A stretch of DNA of 64,000 nucleotides. Origin: Shewanella chilikensis. Lineage in GTDB: Bacteria; Pseudomonadota; Gammaproteobacteria; Enterobacterales; Shewanellaceae. Below are positions 45,342 to 53,950 of this stretch, in pieces (the first letter of the stretch is position 1; each line of letters starts with the position of its first letter). The notes under the pieces were generated by a model. The model worked only from the letters and a program-made list of their open reading frames with translations. It was not told the origin of the DNA and searched no databases. The stretch spans positions 1-64,000 of the forward strand of contig NZ_NIJM01000001.1 in the NCBI RefSeq assembly GCF_002836945.1, given 5' to 3'. The position numbers and the translations under genes are program-made.

Positions 45342-46907
45342 TTGCGCCAATCCCATCAAGTCGCAGCCTTGTCGCTGCTATCTCTGGCCCTGCTGGCCGG
45401 CTGTAACTCAGATGACAACACTCAAACTCCCGAGCCGATAACGGGTCGCTGGCTCAAAGGCGATCTTCATGTTCACACCGCTGTTTCCCAAGATGCCAGA
45501 GAGACCCAGGCCGATATTCTCAAGTGGGGCTTCGAGGACTTTGGTCTGGATTATATGAGCCTGACCAACCATATGCGCAACAACAGCCAGGACAATGAAG
45601 ATAACGACCTAGGCGGCATTCTCTTCTATGATGCCCTCACCCGCTACGAAAAACCCGGACTCGCCAGCCAAATGCCCAACTACCCGGACAAGTTGGTTTA
45701 CTCAGGTTTTGAGTGGGATATGCCGACTCACGAGCACTTCAATATCGCCATCTTGGCCGATGAACAGCAGACTCTGGATGCGATTAAAACCTTCGAGTAT
45801 CGCTTCAGCGCCAAGAATGAGCCGGAGGATTTCGCAGCCGAAGATCTCGCCGCCTGGGAGGCCGCCGGCGTCAAGCGTCAGAATCAAACCCATGCAGATG
45901 CAGTCGCGGCACTCACCTGGCTGCAGCAACACTTTCCCAAACAGAGCTACGGCATGCTCAATCACCCCAGACGCTATCTCGACAGCTACACCATAGCCGA
46001 AGTCAGGGAGCTTCACGATGCCGCGCCTGAGGTCTTCTTCCTGGTGGAAGGCATGGTTGGCGGCCAGTTCAGTGGCAACCGCGGTGACTATGGCGACAGA
46101 TCGAGCGGTGTTTACGGCGGTGTCGATCCGGTCGTGGCCGAGGTCGGCGGTTGGTGGGATGCGCTACTGGGCGAAGGACGCAGAATTTGGAACATGGGCA
46201 ACTCGGATATTCACTTCAAGACCCGCCCCCCTTACGCCAGCAGTTATTATCCCGGCGAATATGCCAAGAATTACACCTGGGTTGAGGGAGAAGGCACCCA
46301 GGCGCTGCTTGAAGGGTTACGCTCGGGGAACAGCTTTGCGGTATTTGGCGATCTCATCGATGGACTGGATTTCCAGATGAATAGCGGTGATCAAACCATC
46401 ACTATGGGACAAACCCTGAGTGCCAAGGCCGGCGACAAGGTCACTATCAATATCAGGTTCCGCAGCCCTGAGCTGAATAACAAGGAAAGCGATATCGGCA
46501 ATGAACACTACGCCGGCATTAATCCGGGAGTACATCATATCGATTTGATTGCCGGCGATATCAGTGAGCGGGCCAAGCCGGGAACAGCTGCCTGGCAAAA
46601 GGAAACCAACGACAGTACCCGGGTGATCAAGTCATTCACCCAGGCCGACTGGCAAAAAGACAGCGATGGTTTCTACCGCATGAGCTTCAGCTTTATCGCC
46701 GATGGCAAGCAGTATTTCCGCCTGCGGGGCACCAACCTGGATTACAACGTCAGTGGCTTGACCAACAAGGGCACGCCACTGCGTTCAGAGGTATTGCCAC
46801 AGGCCGAAGGGGAGCAGGTGCAGCAATGGTACAACGACATCAATGAGCGTAACTACGGCGATCTCTGGTTCTATTCCAACCCGCTGTTTATCAGCACCCA
46901 ATCCTGA
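45342..46907 (+). CDS. PHP-domain phosphoesterase-like lipoprotein
   Basis: A 521-residue lipoprotein with lipobox LAGC (Cys21). The PHP metal sites are visible: GDLHVHTAVSQDAR, LTNHMRNN, EWDMPTHEHFNI, LNHPRRYLD and GNSDIHFK. It resembles the CehA/McbA-like hydrolases of the PHP superfamily, which include carbamate hydrolases and other metallo-hydrolases. Substrate unknown. A beta-rich C-terminal domain follows from about residue 340. The start is TTG 45342, six bases after AGAGAGG. An imperfect repeat TTGGGTG/CGCCCAA lies just upstream. Confidence 0.75.
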   Translation: MRQSHQVAALSLLSLALLAGCNSDDNTQTPEPITGRWLKGDLHVHTAVSQDARETQADILKWGFEDFGLDYMSLTNHMRNNSQDNEDNDLGGILFYDALTRYEKPGLASQMPNYPDKLVYSGFEWDMPTHEHFNIAILADEQQTLDAIKTFEYRFSAKNEPEDFAAEDLAAWEAAGVKRQNQTHADAVAALTWLQQHFPKQSYGMLNHPRRYLDSYTIAEVRELHDAAPEVFFLVEGMVGGQFSGNRGDYGDRSSGVYGGVDPVVAEVGGWWDALLGEGRRIWNMGNSDIHFKTRPPYASSYYPGEYAKNYTWVEGEGTQALLEGLRSGNSFAVFGDLIDGLDFQMNSGDQTITMGQTLSAKAGDKVTINIRFRSPELNNKESDIGNEHYAGINPGVHHIDLIAGDISERAKPGTAAWQKETNDSTRVIKSFTQADWQKDSDGFYRMSFSFIADGKQYFRLRGTNLDYNVSGLTNKGTPLRSEVLPQAEGEQVQQWYNDINERNYGDLWFYSNPLFISTQS

Positions 46908-46921
46908 AGTAATTTCTGTTC

Positions 46922-47668
46922 TCAGGCGGGACGCGGCAACTGCCCGTCCCGCAAAAAGTCTTTTAAAAACCAGGTCAATGGCATGCTGCGGCTGTTACGA
47001 CGACTGAAAGCCACCTTGTCGGCGGAGCTTTGACAGAGCCAGTATTCACACTCCTGCGGCTCGGTTGATAGCAACACCAAAGGATCGTGCAGCGCCAGGT
47101 TGACGCCCTTTTCTGCTCTGGCCGAAGTGTAACGGATCATCTGCGCCTGCTGTTGCAGCAACCAAGCACCCAAAGCCTGGGTATAGGCATAGCTCGACTT
47201 GTGAGTCAGTTGCTGCTGCACTCCCTGCCCCTGCAATAGCGTCAGGTCGGCACAATCGCAGGCATTGATATCCACAGAGTACAACATATGCTCAGAGCGC
47301 AGCGGCTCCAGATAAGGCTCCAGCATGTCGGCCATAAAGACAAAACGATAATAGGCAACTTCGGCCAAACAGGTCTGCCAGGATTCACTGGCATAAAAGA
47401 AGCTTTCCATTGTGATACTGCCAAAGCGCGAACCATGGCGCAGCGGCGGATAACGAAACGGGGTCTTGAGCAGATAATGCAAGTGCTCTGTCCCGCTTCG
47501 GTATGGCGGTTTAACCTCATCGAGCAGAGATTCAAGCAGCATCTGTTCGTCAAAATCATCCACCAGGCTCAGGGTGGCGGCTTCTTCCTGGGACTCGACC
47601 AGGCGATAACCGCGACCAAAGTAGCGGCGAGGAAAAAAGTCCTGCGGCTCTAACGCACTAAAATCCAT
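46922..47668 (-). CDS. RES-domain toxin (NAD+ phosphorylase type)
   Basis: A 248-residue RES family protein. In this family toxins degrade NAD+. The R, E and S that name the fold fit SRFGS (Arg), CLAEVAYYRF (Glu) and MIRYTSARAE (Ser). Its partner, a Xre/MbcA-type antitoxin, lies upstream. I chose ATG 47668; AGGAG lies rather far (14 bases) upstream and a GTG eight codons earlier lacks one. No truncation is seen, so it may be active. Confidence 0.8.
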   Translation of the reverse strand: MDFSALEPQDFFPRRYFGRGYRLVESQEEAATLSLVDDFDEQMLLESLLDEVKPPYRSGTEHLHYLLKTPFRYPPLRHGSRFGSITMESFFYASESWQTCLAEVAYYRFVFMADMLEPYLEPLRSEHMLYSVDINACDCADLTLLQGQGVQQQLTHKSSYAYTQALGAWLLQQQAQMIRYTSARAEKGVNLALHDPLVLLSTEPQECEYWLCQSSADKVAFSRRNSRSMPLTWFLKDFLRDGQLPRPA

Positions 47669-47704
47669 TTTCAGTTGTTTGTCTCCTGTCACCGGCTATG
47701 GCTG

Positions 47705-48067
47705 TCAGACCTTGCCTCGCATCGCATCCAGATATTGGTTAACACTCACCAGGCCAACCACGGTTTGCAATAAAGTCTTGGGGGTCCCATTCAGCGCCTT
47801 GTTGGGACTGTTGAGCCAGTGACGCATAAAGGCTTTTTCACCACCCGCTATGGCATACAGTGAACGATACAGACGGATAAGCTGCAACTGCAACTCCCCC
47901 TGCTTGGAATCGGGTTTAAACCCCTTGCCGCTGTTACGGCTCAAGGTGCTGGGATTTACGCCTATGATACGGCTGGCCTCGGCCTGGGTAAGTTGTAACT
48001 CGCTGCAAGCATTGGAAAACGCCTTGAATAATACCTCGGCTGCATTGGCTTTCTCTAGGGTATTCAT
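47705..48067 (-). CDS. Xre/MbcA/ParS-type antitoxin
   Basis: A 120-residue antitoxin. The N-terminal helix-turn-helix is LQLTQAEASRIIGVNPSTLS. The C-terminal toxin-binding domain ends in a MbcA/ParS/Xre-type fold (FMRHWLNSPNKALNGTPKTL). I chose ATG 48067, with GGAG 8 bases upstream. It is 36 bases upstream of the toxin and the two should be cotranscribed from the promoter at 48097-48125. Confidence 0.85.
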   Translation of the reverse strand: MNTLEKANAAEVLFKAFSNACSELQLTQAEASRIIGVNPSTLSRNSGKGFKPDSKQGELQLQLIRLYRSLYAIAGGEKAFMRHWLNSPNKALNGTPKTLLQTVVGLVSVNQYLDAMRGKV

Positions 48068-48095
48068 CTTTGCTGCTCCGCCATAAACCTGTCCA

Positions 48096-48125
48096 TATAT
48101 TAACCAATATATACAGCAAACGCAA
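48096..48125 (-). promoter_or_regulatory. Promoter and operator of the RES/Xre pair
   Basis: Reading leftward, TTGCGT (48125 to 48120) and TAATAT (48102 to 48097) with a 17-bp spacer form a sound promoter. A palindrome TATATT-N4-AATATA (48096-48111) covers the -10, the position expected for an autoregulatory operator bound by the antitoxin. Confidence 0.65.
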
Positions 48126-48298
48126 TTTAGCATCCAACAAACATGCAAAAGCAATCCTGTTGGCACCGAGAGGTGGTTCCCCACCGCGTACTTTCAATTT
48201 ATTTTTGATATAGCTTGCAGCAGAAACACTGTTGTAAAGCGCAACAGAGATCGTAGAATGCCAAAACAATTTCAGCCTCATTTGTCCGGAGTAGTGAC

Positions 48299-48952
48299 AT
48301 GACAGATCTGACATACCTTGCCAAAAAGCGCTATACCACCAAGGCTTTTGCTCCCAACAAGAAGATCCCCCAGGATAAAATTGAAGATCTGCAGAGCCTG
48401 CTGCAGTTCAGCCCCTCCTCGGTGAACTCCCAGCCATGGCACTTTGTACTGGCCGCGACAGATGAAGGCAAAGCCAAAATTGCCGAGTCTACCGCAGACT
48501 ATAGCTTCAACACGCCAAAGATCCTCAACGCTTCCCACGTGATTGTGCTCTGTACCCGCAACAACATGGACGAAGCCCATCTGCTGCGTCTGCTTGAGCA
48601 GGAAGAGGCCGATGGCCGCTTCGCCGACGAAAACGCCAAACAGGGCCAACACAACGGCCGCTCTTTCTTCACCAATATGCACAAGTTCGAACTTAAGGAC
48701 CTGCAGCACTGGATGGAGAAACAAACCTATCTGGCGCTGGGTACTTTGCTACTGGGCGCCAGCGTATTGGACATAGATGCAACCCCTATTGAAGGCTTCG
48801 ATGCCAGCAAACTCAATCAGGTTTTGGGTCTAAGAGAACAGGGCCTGACCGCCAGCGTAGTGGTGGCTCTTGGCTACCATGACGAGTCTGACTTCAACGC
48901 CAAGCTGCCCAAGTCTCGCCTGCCTCAAGAAGAGCTGTTTACCAAGATCTAA
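48299..48952 (+). CDS. nfsB: Oxygen-insensitive NAD(P)H nitroreductase
   Basis: A 217-residue FMN flavoprotein that reduces nitro compounds, quinones and perhaps dihydropteridine. RYTTKAFAPNKKIP and LLQFSPSSVNSQPWHF (FMN phosphate site) match E. coli NfsB. GLREQGLTASVVVALGY is the C-terminal FMN segment. It has the normal length. It starts at ATG 48299 and is monocistronic. Confidence 0.93.
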   Translation: MTDLTYLAKKRYTTKAFAPNKKIPQDKIEDLQSLLQFSPSSVNSQPWHFVLAATDEGKAKIAESTADYSFNTPKILNASHVIVLCTRNNMDEAHLLRLLEQEEADGRFADENAKQGQHNGRSFFTNMHKFELKDLQHWMEKQTYLALGTLLLGASVLDIDATPIEGFDASKLNQVLGLREQGLTASVVVALGYHDESDFNAKLPKSRLPQEELFTKI

Positions 48953-49070
48953 GGAAGAGCTCATTCTCACCTTCTATTCCAGAACCCGGCTCCATGCCGG
49001 GTTCCATTAATTTCACCTTGCACCCGCGGACACCTGTGGCATAGTAGATTTTATCGTCAGTTCAGGATGA

Positions 49071-49724
49071 ATGATTGCTACCATGCTGCTTGCCAAACCC
49101 GCGCTGAACCAGGCCGACGCCACTGAAGTCAAACCGACCCGACTCAAAGGCGATAACCCGCTTACCTGGCCAATTCTCGGTTTACTCAAACGCAGCAACC
49201 GCTCCTGGAAGGTGCATCACCTCGCCACTGAGTTACAGCAGCAGGGACTGATGCACAACTTGGATCCTCTGCCCGAGAAAGATCTGTTCAAACGAAACTT
49301 TCTGCTGATGAATGCCCTCTATGAACTGCAACACATGCTGCTGCCGGGCCAATGGCTGCAAGTACAGGCCATGGATATCATACTGCTGCGGATCCCACCG
49401 GCCAATGTGCTGCAACTACAACAGGATGACTCAGCGCTTAGAGACTACTACCTCGACTGGAACAACTACGACACCTGCGTCAATGTCGTTCGTGAGATGC
49501 TGGAGTCCTTCTGGAACAGTTATCAGGATTATATTGGCGTGCGTCCCGGCCGTTTTGCCCAGCGAGAGGCGCTGCGGGTATTGGAACTGGAAGACGATGC
49601 CAGCGACAAGGAAATCCGTCGCCAGTGGCGTAAACTGGCGCTGAAGTGGCACCCTGACAGGCAAGGCGGTGATACCGCCAAGTTCAGGCAGATCTGCGAA
49701 GCCTGGCAAGCCCTGCGAGGTTGA
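49071..49724 (+). CDS. DnaJ-related protein with C-terminal J domain
   Basis: A 217-residue protein. The N-terminal 150 residues form a DnaJ-related domain without a J motif. The J domain lies at the C-terminus: LRVLELEDDASDKEIRRQWR, then WHPDRQGGDTAKF with the HPD motif, so it can probably stimulate a DnaK-type Hsp70. No zinc finger. No signal peptide or membrane segment, unlike DjlA. The ATG at 49083 is an alternative start. Confidence 0.82.
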   Translation: MIATMLLAKPALNQADATEVKPTRLKGDNPLTWPILGLLKRSNRSWKVHHLATELQQQGLMHNLDPLPEKDLFKRNFLLMNALYELQHMLLPGQWLQVQAMDIILLRIPPANVLQLQQDDSALRDYYLDWNNYDTCVNVVREMLESFWNSYQDYIGVRPGRFAQREALRVLELEDDASDKEIRRQWRKLALKWHPDRQGGDTAKFRQICEAWQALRG

Positions 49725-49864
49725 ATAACCAGGCAAAGCGCCAAAGCTTAGCCTCGCTCACAGAAATGACCGCCAAAGGCACCAACGCTTAAGTCATAAT
49801 TAAGCCAGTCACACTAACCTGACAGCAAAGGGCGCTGCGCCCGGTCAATTCTGAGGAGATTATT

Positions 49865-50602
49865 TTGCTCAAGCCACTGGTTGCCGCAATGGCACTTACC
49901 CTGATCCCGCTGGCCGCCAACGCCGCCGACTTTATCGAAGGTAAACACTATACCCAGATAGCCAAGAAAGGCAGTGAAGAACCCAAACTCACCGAGTTCT
50001 ACTCTTTCTACTGTCACAACTGCTTCAGCATGGAAACCCAGTATCTGCCGGACATCAAGGCCGGTCTCAATAAAGAAGTCAGCTTTGACAGCAAGCATGT
50101 CGACTTTATGAACAGCGATCTGGGCACTGAGGTGATGAAGTCTCTGGCCATCATGCAGGAACTGGGCGCGACTGATAAGCTGGTTCATCCTATGTTTGCC
50201 GCCATTCAGGGCGAGGAAGGAGCCCATGGTCATGACCATTCCGCCCCTGGACACAAGCACACCTCTGCTATCAATAGCCGCGACGATATCAAACAATTGT
50301 TCGCCGCCAACGGCGTCGATATCAGCCAGTATGATGCCTTGGCCGACAGCAAGAAAATCAATGATGTCATCGCCCTGTGGCGTAAGCAGCAGAATGAATT
50401 TGCCATCCAGAGCGTGCCAAGCTTCGTGGTAAACGACAAATATCTGGTTAACCTGGGAGAAATTCGCACTCTGGGTGAGCTGACCGATCTGATCAATTTC
50501 CTGGCTACCGAAAAAGATGCCAAGCAAGATGAAGGAGGCAGCCTGGGTTGGTTGTTCCTGGCCTTTGCCGGTGTCGCCGCCGTCAGCAGACGCCGCCGCT
50601 GA
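49865..50602 (+). CDS. DsbA-like thiol oxidoreductase with GlyGly-CTERM tail
   Basis: A 245-residue exported thioredoxin-fold protein. The signal peptide ends ANAA (residue 21). The active site is CHNC (Cys50-Cys53) in FYSFYCHNCFSME, where E. coli DsbA has CPHC, and the cis-Pro loop is QSVPSFVV. A His-rich loop (H121, H123, H125, H130, H132) interrupts the helical insert. The tail is GGSLGWLFLAFAGVAAVSRR plus two arginines, that is a GG motif, a hydrophobic stretch and a basic end, which fits the GlyGly-CTERM sorting signal. The start is TTG 49865 after GAGGAG. Confidence 0.85.
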   Translation: MLKPLVAAMALTLIPLAANAADFIEGKHYTQIAKKGSEEPKLTEFYSFYCHNCFSMETQYLPDIKAGLNKEVSFDSKHVDFMNSDLGTEVMKSLAIMQELGATDKLVHPMFAAIQGEEGAHGHDHSAPGHKHTSAINSRDDIKQLFAANGVDISQYDALADSKKINDVIALWRKQQNEFAIQSVPSFVVNDKYLVNLGEIRTLGELTDLINFLATEKDAKQDEGGSLGWLFLAFAGVAAVSRRRR

Positions 50603-50657
50603 AATCAGACACCATAGACAAAACACTATATTCGCCAACAAGTTAAAGGCCACTCTG

Positions 50658-50696
50658 GGCCTAATGCCGTTCACTTATTGTGAACCGCATTAGGCC
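50658..50696. repeat. 39-base near-perfect palindrome
   Basis: Two 17-base arms, GGCCTAATGCCGTTCAC and GTGAACCGCATTAGGCC, pair with a single mismatch around TTATT. There is no U tract, so it is not a standard terminator. It lies between the DsbA-like gene and a 54-codon gene. Roles as a transcript stabiliser or as an intergenic repeat element are possible. Confidence 0.85.
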
Positions 50697-50711
50697 AAGG
50701 AACTCTTGCTG

Positions 50712-50876
50712 ATGACCTCAAGAGTGGGCGCAACCCAGGCCGATTGGCAGCAACAACTGAGCCTGGCACTGGCGGCTGAAGGCGACAGCCTTGGGGCAAA
50801 AGCAGCTCATGCCAAGGCGCTGGAACTGGCCGAAACCTATCAGCTGGAAAGCTGGGAGTGGTGGGAACTGCAATAA
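50712..50876 (+). CDS. Small hypothetical protein (54 residues)
   Basis: An open frame below usual size limits, MTSRVGATQADWQQQLSLAL at its start and SWEWWELQ at its end. The middle is Ala-rich and helical. The codon use resembles neighbouring genes, and AAGGA lies about 11 bases upstream (a TTG two codons earlier would be nearer). It follows the 39-base palindrome. No family recognised; it is called with moderate confidence on coding appearance alone. Confidence 0.5.
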   Translation: MTSRVGATQADWQQQLSLALAAEGDSLGAKAAHAKALELAETYQLESWEWWELQ

Positions 50877-50939
50877 TAGGCCCGGCGCGCCGAGGCTGCC
50901 GGACCTCTATCAAACACATTATTGGCAACAGGGCCGAAA

Positions 50940-51530
50940 TCAGGCTATCTGCTGAACCAGGCCATGACTGGTGTTTATCTGCCGCAGAATATTCAGCAGA
51001 TTGCCGCCCTTGTCTTCCCTCAACTGGCCGACATTCAAACGATGGCTGATATCGGCCAGGCTCAACAATCCGCGGATCTGATGGGTCTGGGTATCGACCA
51101 CAGCAAAATAGTTATCGCGGCTGTGACGCAGGCTCTGCAGCACATCGGCGACACTGGCGTTGGCAACCTCATCATAGGCCAGTGCCTGCAGTTGCTCTCT
51201 TGGCAGCATCAAATCAAATACCGTCCAGGAGGAAGGTTGGTGGGCCTTGTCGACAAGCTTGAGCAGATTGTCCGGCGCCAACAATTCCTGGGTGATAATG
51301 CCCAGCATCTCATGACGTGCATTAATGACAAAGTGCAATGCGCTGTGTTCACTCTGCATCAGGGCTGAGGCATCAGGCGCCGACATATCGGCACTGATGA
51401 CCATACGCGCACTGTGGCTGAAGTCCATCATGGCCTCTAAGGCATTGTCATAAGGGTTGAGTTGATTGGCTAAAGCAGAGGCTTGCAGCCTGTCGTTGCT
51501 GGCAATCGCAAAAGGATGAAGTGTTTTCAT
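50940..51530 (-). CDS. CBS-domain protein
   Basis: A 196-residue protein with two CBS-like motifs; the first is about residues 35-85 (MVISADMSAPDASALMQSEH) and the second about 105-170 (NASVADVLQSLRHSRDNYF and RGLLSLADISHRL). CBS pairs bind adenosyl ligands and regulate other proteins. No catalytic partner domain and no membrane segment. It starts at ATG 51530. Function unknown. Confidence 0.8.
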   Translation of the reverse strand: MKTLHPFAIASNDRLQASALANQLNPYDNALEAMMDFSHSARMVISADMSAPDASALMQSEHSALHFVINARHEMLGIITQELLAPDNLLKLVDKAHQPSSWTVFDLMLPREQLQALAYDEVANASVADVLQSLRHSRDNYFAVVDTQTHQIRGLLSLADISHRLNVGQLREDKGGNLLNILRQINTSHGLVQQIA

Positions 51531-51595
51531 GTTATTACCTCACTTGGAAACTGGGTTGCCGGGCTTCGCATTAGTGCGAACCCGAAAGACGGTTT

Positions 51596-51931
51596 TCAAA
51601 TGAGGGCAAATGGCGGTGCGCGGGTCTGTGCCTGAGGAAATACATGCAGTGCATGGGACTGCAGTGACGCCAGCGAAGGCAGACGCAATACCAACTCGGC
51701 CGAAGGCGCCAGATGAGTAGATTTCTGTTTCGGAAGCGTCGGCTCCTGAGAATCTATCAGCGTCTTGAGGAACAGGCCTTGGGAACTATCTCCCTGCACC
51801 GCCAGAGGTATTGAGGCTGAAACCGGTACCAGAGAAACCTGCTGAGAATGGGCCTTGGGGATAGCTGCAAGAGTGCCCGTCAGCAAAATACTGACCAGCA
51901 ATAATGCAAACCACCTCTCGATTCGGCTCAT
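51596..51931 (-). CDS. Small exported or membrane-anchored protein
   Basis: A 111-residue protein with a signal peptide or anchor (IERWFALLLVSILLTGTLAA). The mature part is proline-, serine- and leucine-rich without a recognised domain. I chose ATG 51931, which gives a normal signal peptide; an ATG far upstream would put 21 residues in front. The ribosome binding site is weak (GGATC). Unknown function. Confidence 0.5.
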   Translation of the reverse strand: MSRIERWFALLLVSILLTGTLAAIPKAHSQQVSLVPVSASIPLAVQGDSSQGLFLKTLIDSQEPTLPKQKSTHLAPSAELVLRLPSLASLQSHALHVFPQAQTRAPPFALI

Positions 51932-52185
51932 TTGTGATCCAGATCTCAAAACACCCATTTGTCGACAATAACACTGCCTTGGAAAAAAGCGCAATATTTT
52001 TCAGAGGCATAAAATAAACCCCGCTCAGAGAACTGACCGGGATTTATTGAAGAAGGCCGACTTCGACAGGCCCCGGCATGCCTTCAGTCGGATGCCTTGA
52101 ACGCTAATTACTGTGCAAGCCACTCTCTACATAAGAGAGTGCCACGAGGACTTATTCGCGCCTTACCTACGAACCTAACTGAAAC

Positions 52186-53268
52186 TCAGCGACGGATCTT
52201 CACCTCTGGCTCATTAAGCATCGCCAGCAAGGGATTTTGCTGCATCACTCTGGATTTGAGGCCAACCCCAAGGATAAGTCCCATAACAAAGCCACCGATA
52301 TGAGCCCAGTAAGCCACGCCTTCACCGGCCATCATCAAACCAACCAGGTTGAATACCAGCCAGATGGCAAAGAAAGCCATAGGCGACAGCTTCTTCTGGT
52401 AGACAACAAACATAAAGGTCAGGCTGGCATGACGGAACCACAATAGATACATACCGAACAGGCCGGCAATGGCGCCACTGGCACCCACCATGGGGATATT
52501 GGAGCCGGGATCGGCAATAATCTGCACCGCCGCAGCCGCCAGGCCACAAAGCAGATAAAGCCCGAGGAACCTCATGCGTCCCAAGGCGTCTTCCAGATTG
52601 TCGCCAACCACATAGAGGAAATACATATTGCCCGCCAGGTGGATCAAATCACCGTGAAGGAACATATGGCTGAACAGGGTCCATACATGGCTGCCGTGCA
52701 ACACCTCATCGGCCCGCAGGGCAAAGTTGGCAAACACGGTATCAGCTATGTCCAAGTCTGTGCCATAAGCGGCAAAGATCATGATATTGAGTGCCAGCAG
52801 CAGGTAGGTGATTGCAGGTTGTGAGCGGGTTTTGAGATTGAACTCCACCGGCATTTGCGACAGAAACTGAAACAGCCAGGTTTTGACACTGATCTTGCCA
52901 TTCAACTCCGCCAACAGCCCCTGCAACCTTGGGGACTGCACCACTTTATTCCTTTCGTCTTTATCGACCCAGACGCCATTGCAACTGTGGCAGACATCCA
53001 GCTCTATCTGATAGCCATCCATCAGATGGTATCTGTGCATCTGTTCTTCACAGTGCATGCAGTGCCGCTTGGAAAGCCCAAGATGAGGCCCGAGCGACTC
53101 TTCAATACGTACATGATCATTGCCATTATCGGCTGTTGACAGCGCGCCATTAAGCTCGCCATTATCAAACCAGATACCTTCACAGTGATTGCAGCTGTCC
53201 ACCTGCTCACCATAAAGTTCGAAGGTGCGCATCGATTCGCTGTAACATCCGGGACATTTTAAACTCAT
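52186..53268 (-). CDS. Rhomboid protease with N-terminal zinc ribbons
   Basis: A 360-residue intramembrane serine protease. Two TFIIB-type zinc ribbons lie at the N-terminus: CPGC (5-8) with CNHC (26-29), then CMHC (70-73) with CHSC (93-96), each followed by a GIWFD or GVWVD motif. The rhomboid domain (about 150-340) has HGDLIHLAGNMYFL (His205, His210, Asn214), the nucleophile Ser264 in GASG and His323 in YWAHIGG. It starts only 3 bases after the end of the gene for a single-pass membrane protein, so the two are probably cotranscribed. Substrate unknown. Confidence 0.88.
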   Translation of the reverse strand: MSLKCPGCYSESMRTFELYGEQVDSCNHCEGIWFDNGELNGALSTADNGNDHVRIEESLGPHLGLSKRHCMHCEEQMHRYHLMDGYQIELDVCHSCNGVWVDKDERNKVVQSPRLQGLLAELNGKISVKTWLFQFLSQMPVEFNLKTRSQPAITYLLLALNIMIFAAYGTDLDIADTVFANFALRADEVLHGSHVWTLFSHMFLHGDLIHLAGNMYFLYVVGDNLEDALGRMRFLGLYLLCGLAAAAVQIIADPGSNIPMVGASGAIAGLFGMYLLWFRHASLTFMFVVYQKKLSPMAFFAIWLVFNLVGLMMAGEGVAYWAHIGGFVMGLILGVGLKSRVMQQNPLLAMLNEPEVKIRR

Positions 53269-53271
53269 GGA

Positions 53272-53859
53272 TTATTCCTCTGTGATATTCACATCCATGC
53301 CACTACGCTGCAACTCAAGCTCCATACGCTGAAAATTCAGTTGCAGCTTAGGCAAAGTGTCGGCCGAAATCTTCCCTACCAAGGCTCTTAACCTGGTTGT
53401 ACCGACACCACGACTCAACTCTTGCTTTTCCATTTTTTCAATCAGCTGGGCAGATTCAATTCTGAACCTGCGGATAGCGGTCAGGATCTCAGCCGGTGTT
53501 TCCAGCGCATTGGCCGAGTAATACATGTTTTGCCAAACAAAATCACTGAGCTGGGGATGCAATGACCTCAAGTCCAGTGGTCTCTGTTTATCTATGTCCG
53601 CCATATAGGCTTCCAGTTCATGCAAGTTATCCCGCACTTCATCATACAAGGCACGCTGCAGATGATAGTTATTCTGGGTATTAACCAGAGAGTCAAACTT
53701 AATCGCCTGTGACAGCCCCTGCTGCGCAGCCAGATAAACCCCCAAAACCGTTGCCAGCACCATCAACAGCTGACTCACCCAGAAGCTGGTTTTCACCAGC
53801 TCACTATTGTCAAAATGAATTTTACGACCGTTTGATACCGGCTCAGATTTCCTTTCCAT
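53272..53859 (-). CDS. Single-pass membrane protein, paralogue B
   Basis: A 195-residue protein of unknown family. A short cytoplasmic leader (IHFDNSELVKTS) precedes a transmembrane segment (FWVSQLLMVLATVLGVYLAA), and a helical extracytoplasmic domain follows. It is clearly paralogous to the gene at 53951: both share the leader, the membrane segment and AAQxGLSQAIKFDSL, NNYHLQ and ETPxxILxxxRRF. I chose ATG 53859, which has GGGAG 5 bases upstream. It ends 3 bases before the rhomboid gene. Confidence 0.75.
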   Translation of the reverse strand: MERKSEPVSNGRKIHFDNSELVKTSFWVSQLLMVLATVLGVYLAAQQGLSQAIKFDSLVNTQNNYHLQRALYDEVRDNLHELEAYMADIDKQRPLDLRSLHPQLSDFVWQNMYYSANALETPAEILTAIRRFRIESAQLIEKMEKQELSRGVGTTRLRALVGKISADTLPKLQLNFQRMELELQRSGMDVNITEE

Positions 53860-53950
53860 AGCAACTCCCAATGATGGTATTTAACCTGTCATTGTGAGTC
53901 AGAAAAACCTGGTTATCCGTCGGCCAATTCCCAAGTAACAACCTGAGTTG

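Noticed and set aside
52186-53268. Rhombosortase as the identity of the rhomboid protein, to match the GlyGly-CTERM protein nearby.
   Set aside because: Rhombosortases are short and lack zinc ribbons; this protein has 360 residues, two TFIIB-type ribbons and the classical HxxxxHxxxN and GASG motifs of ordinary rhomboids.
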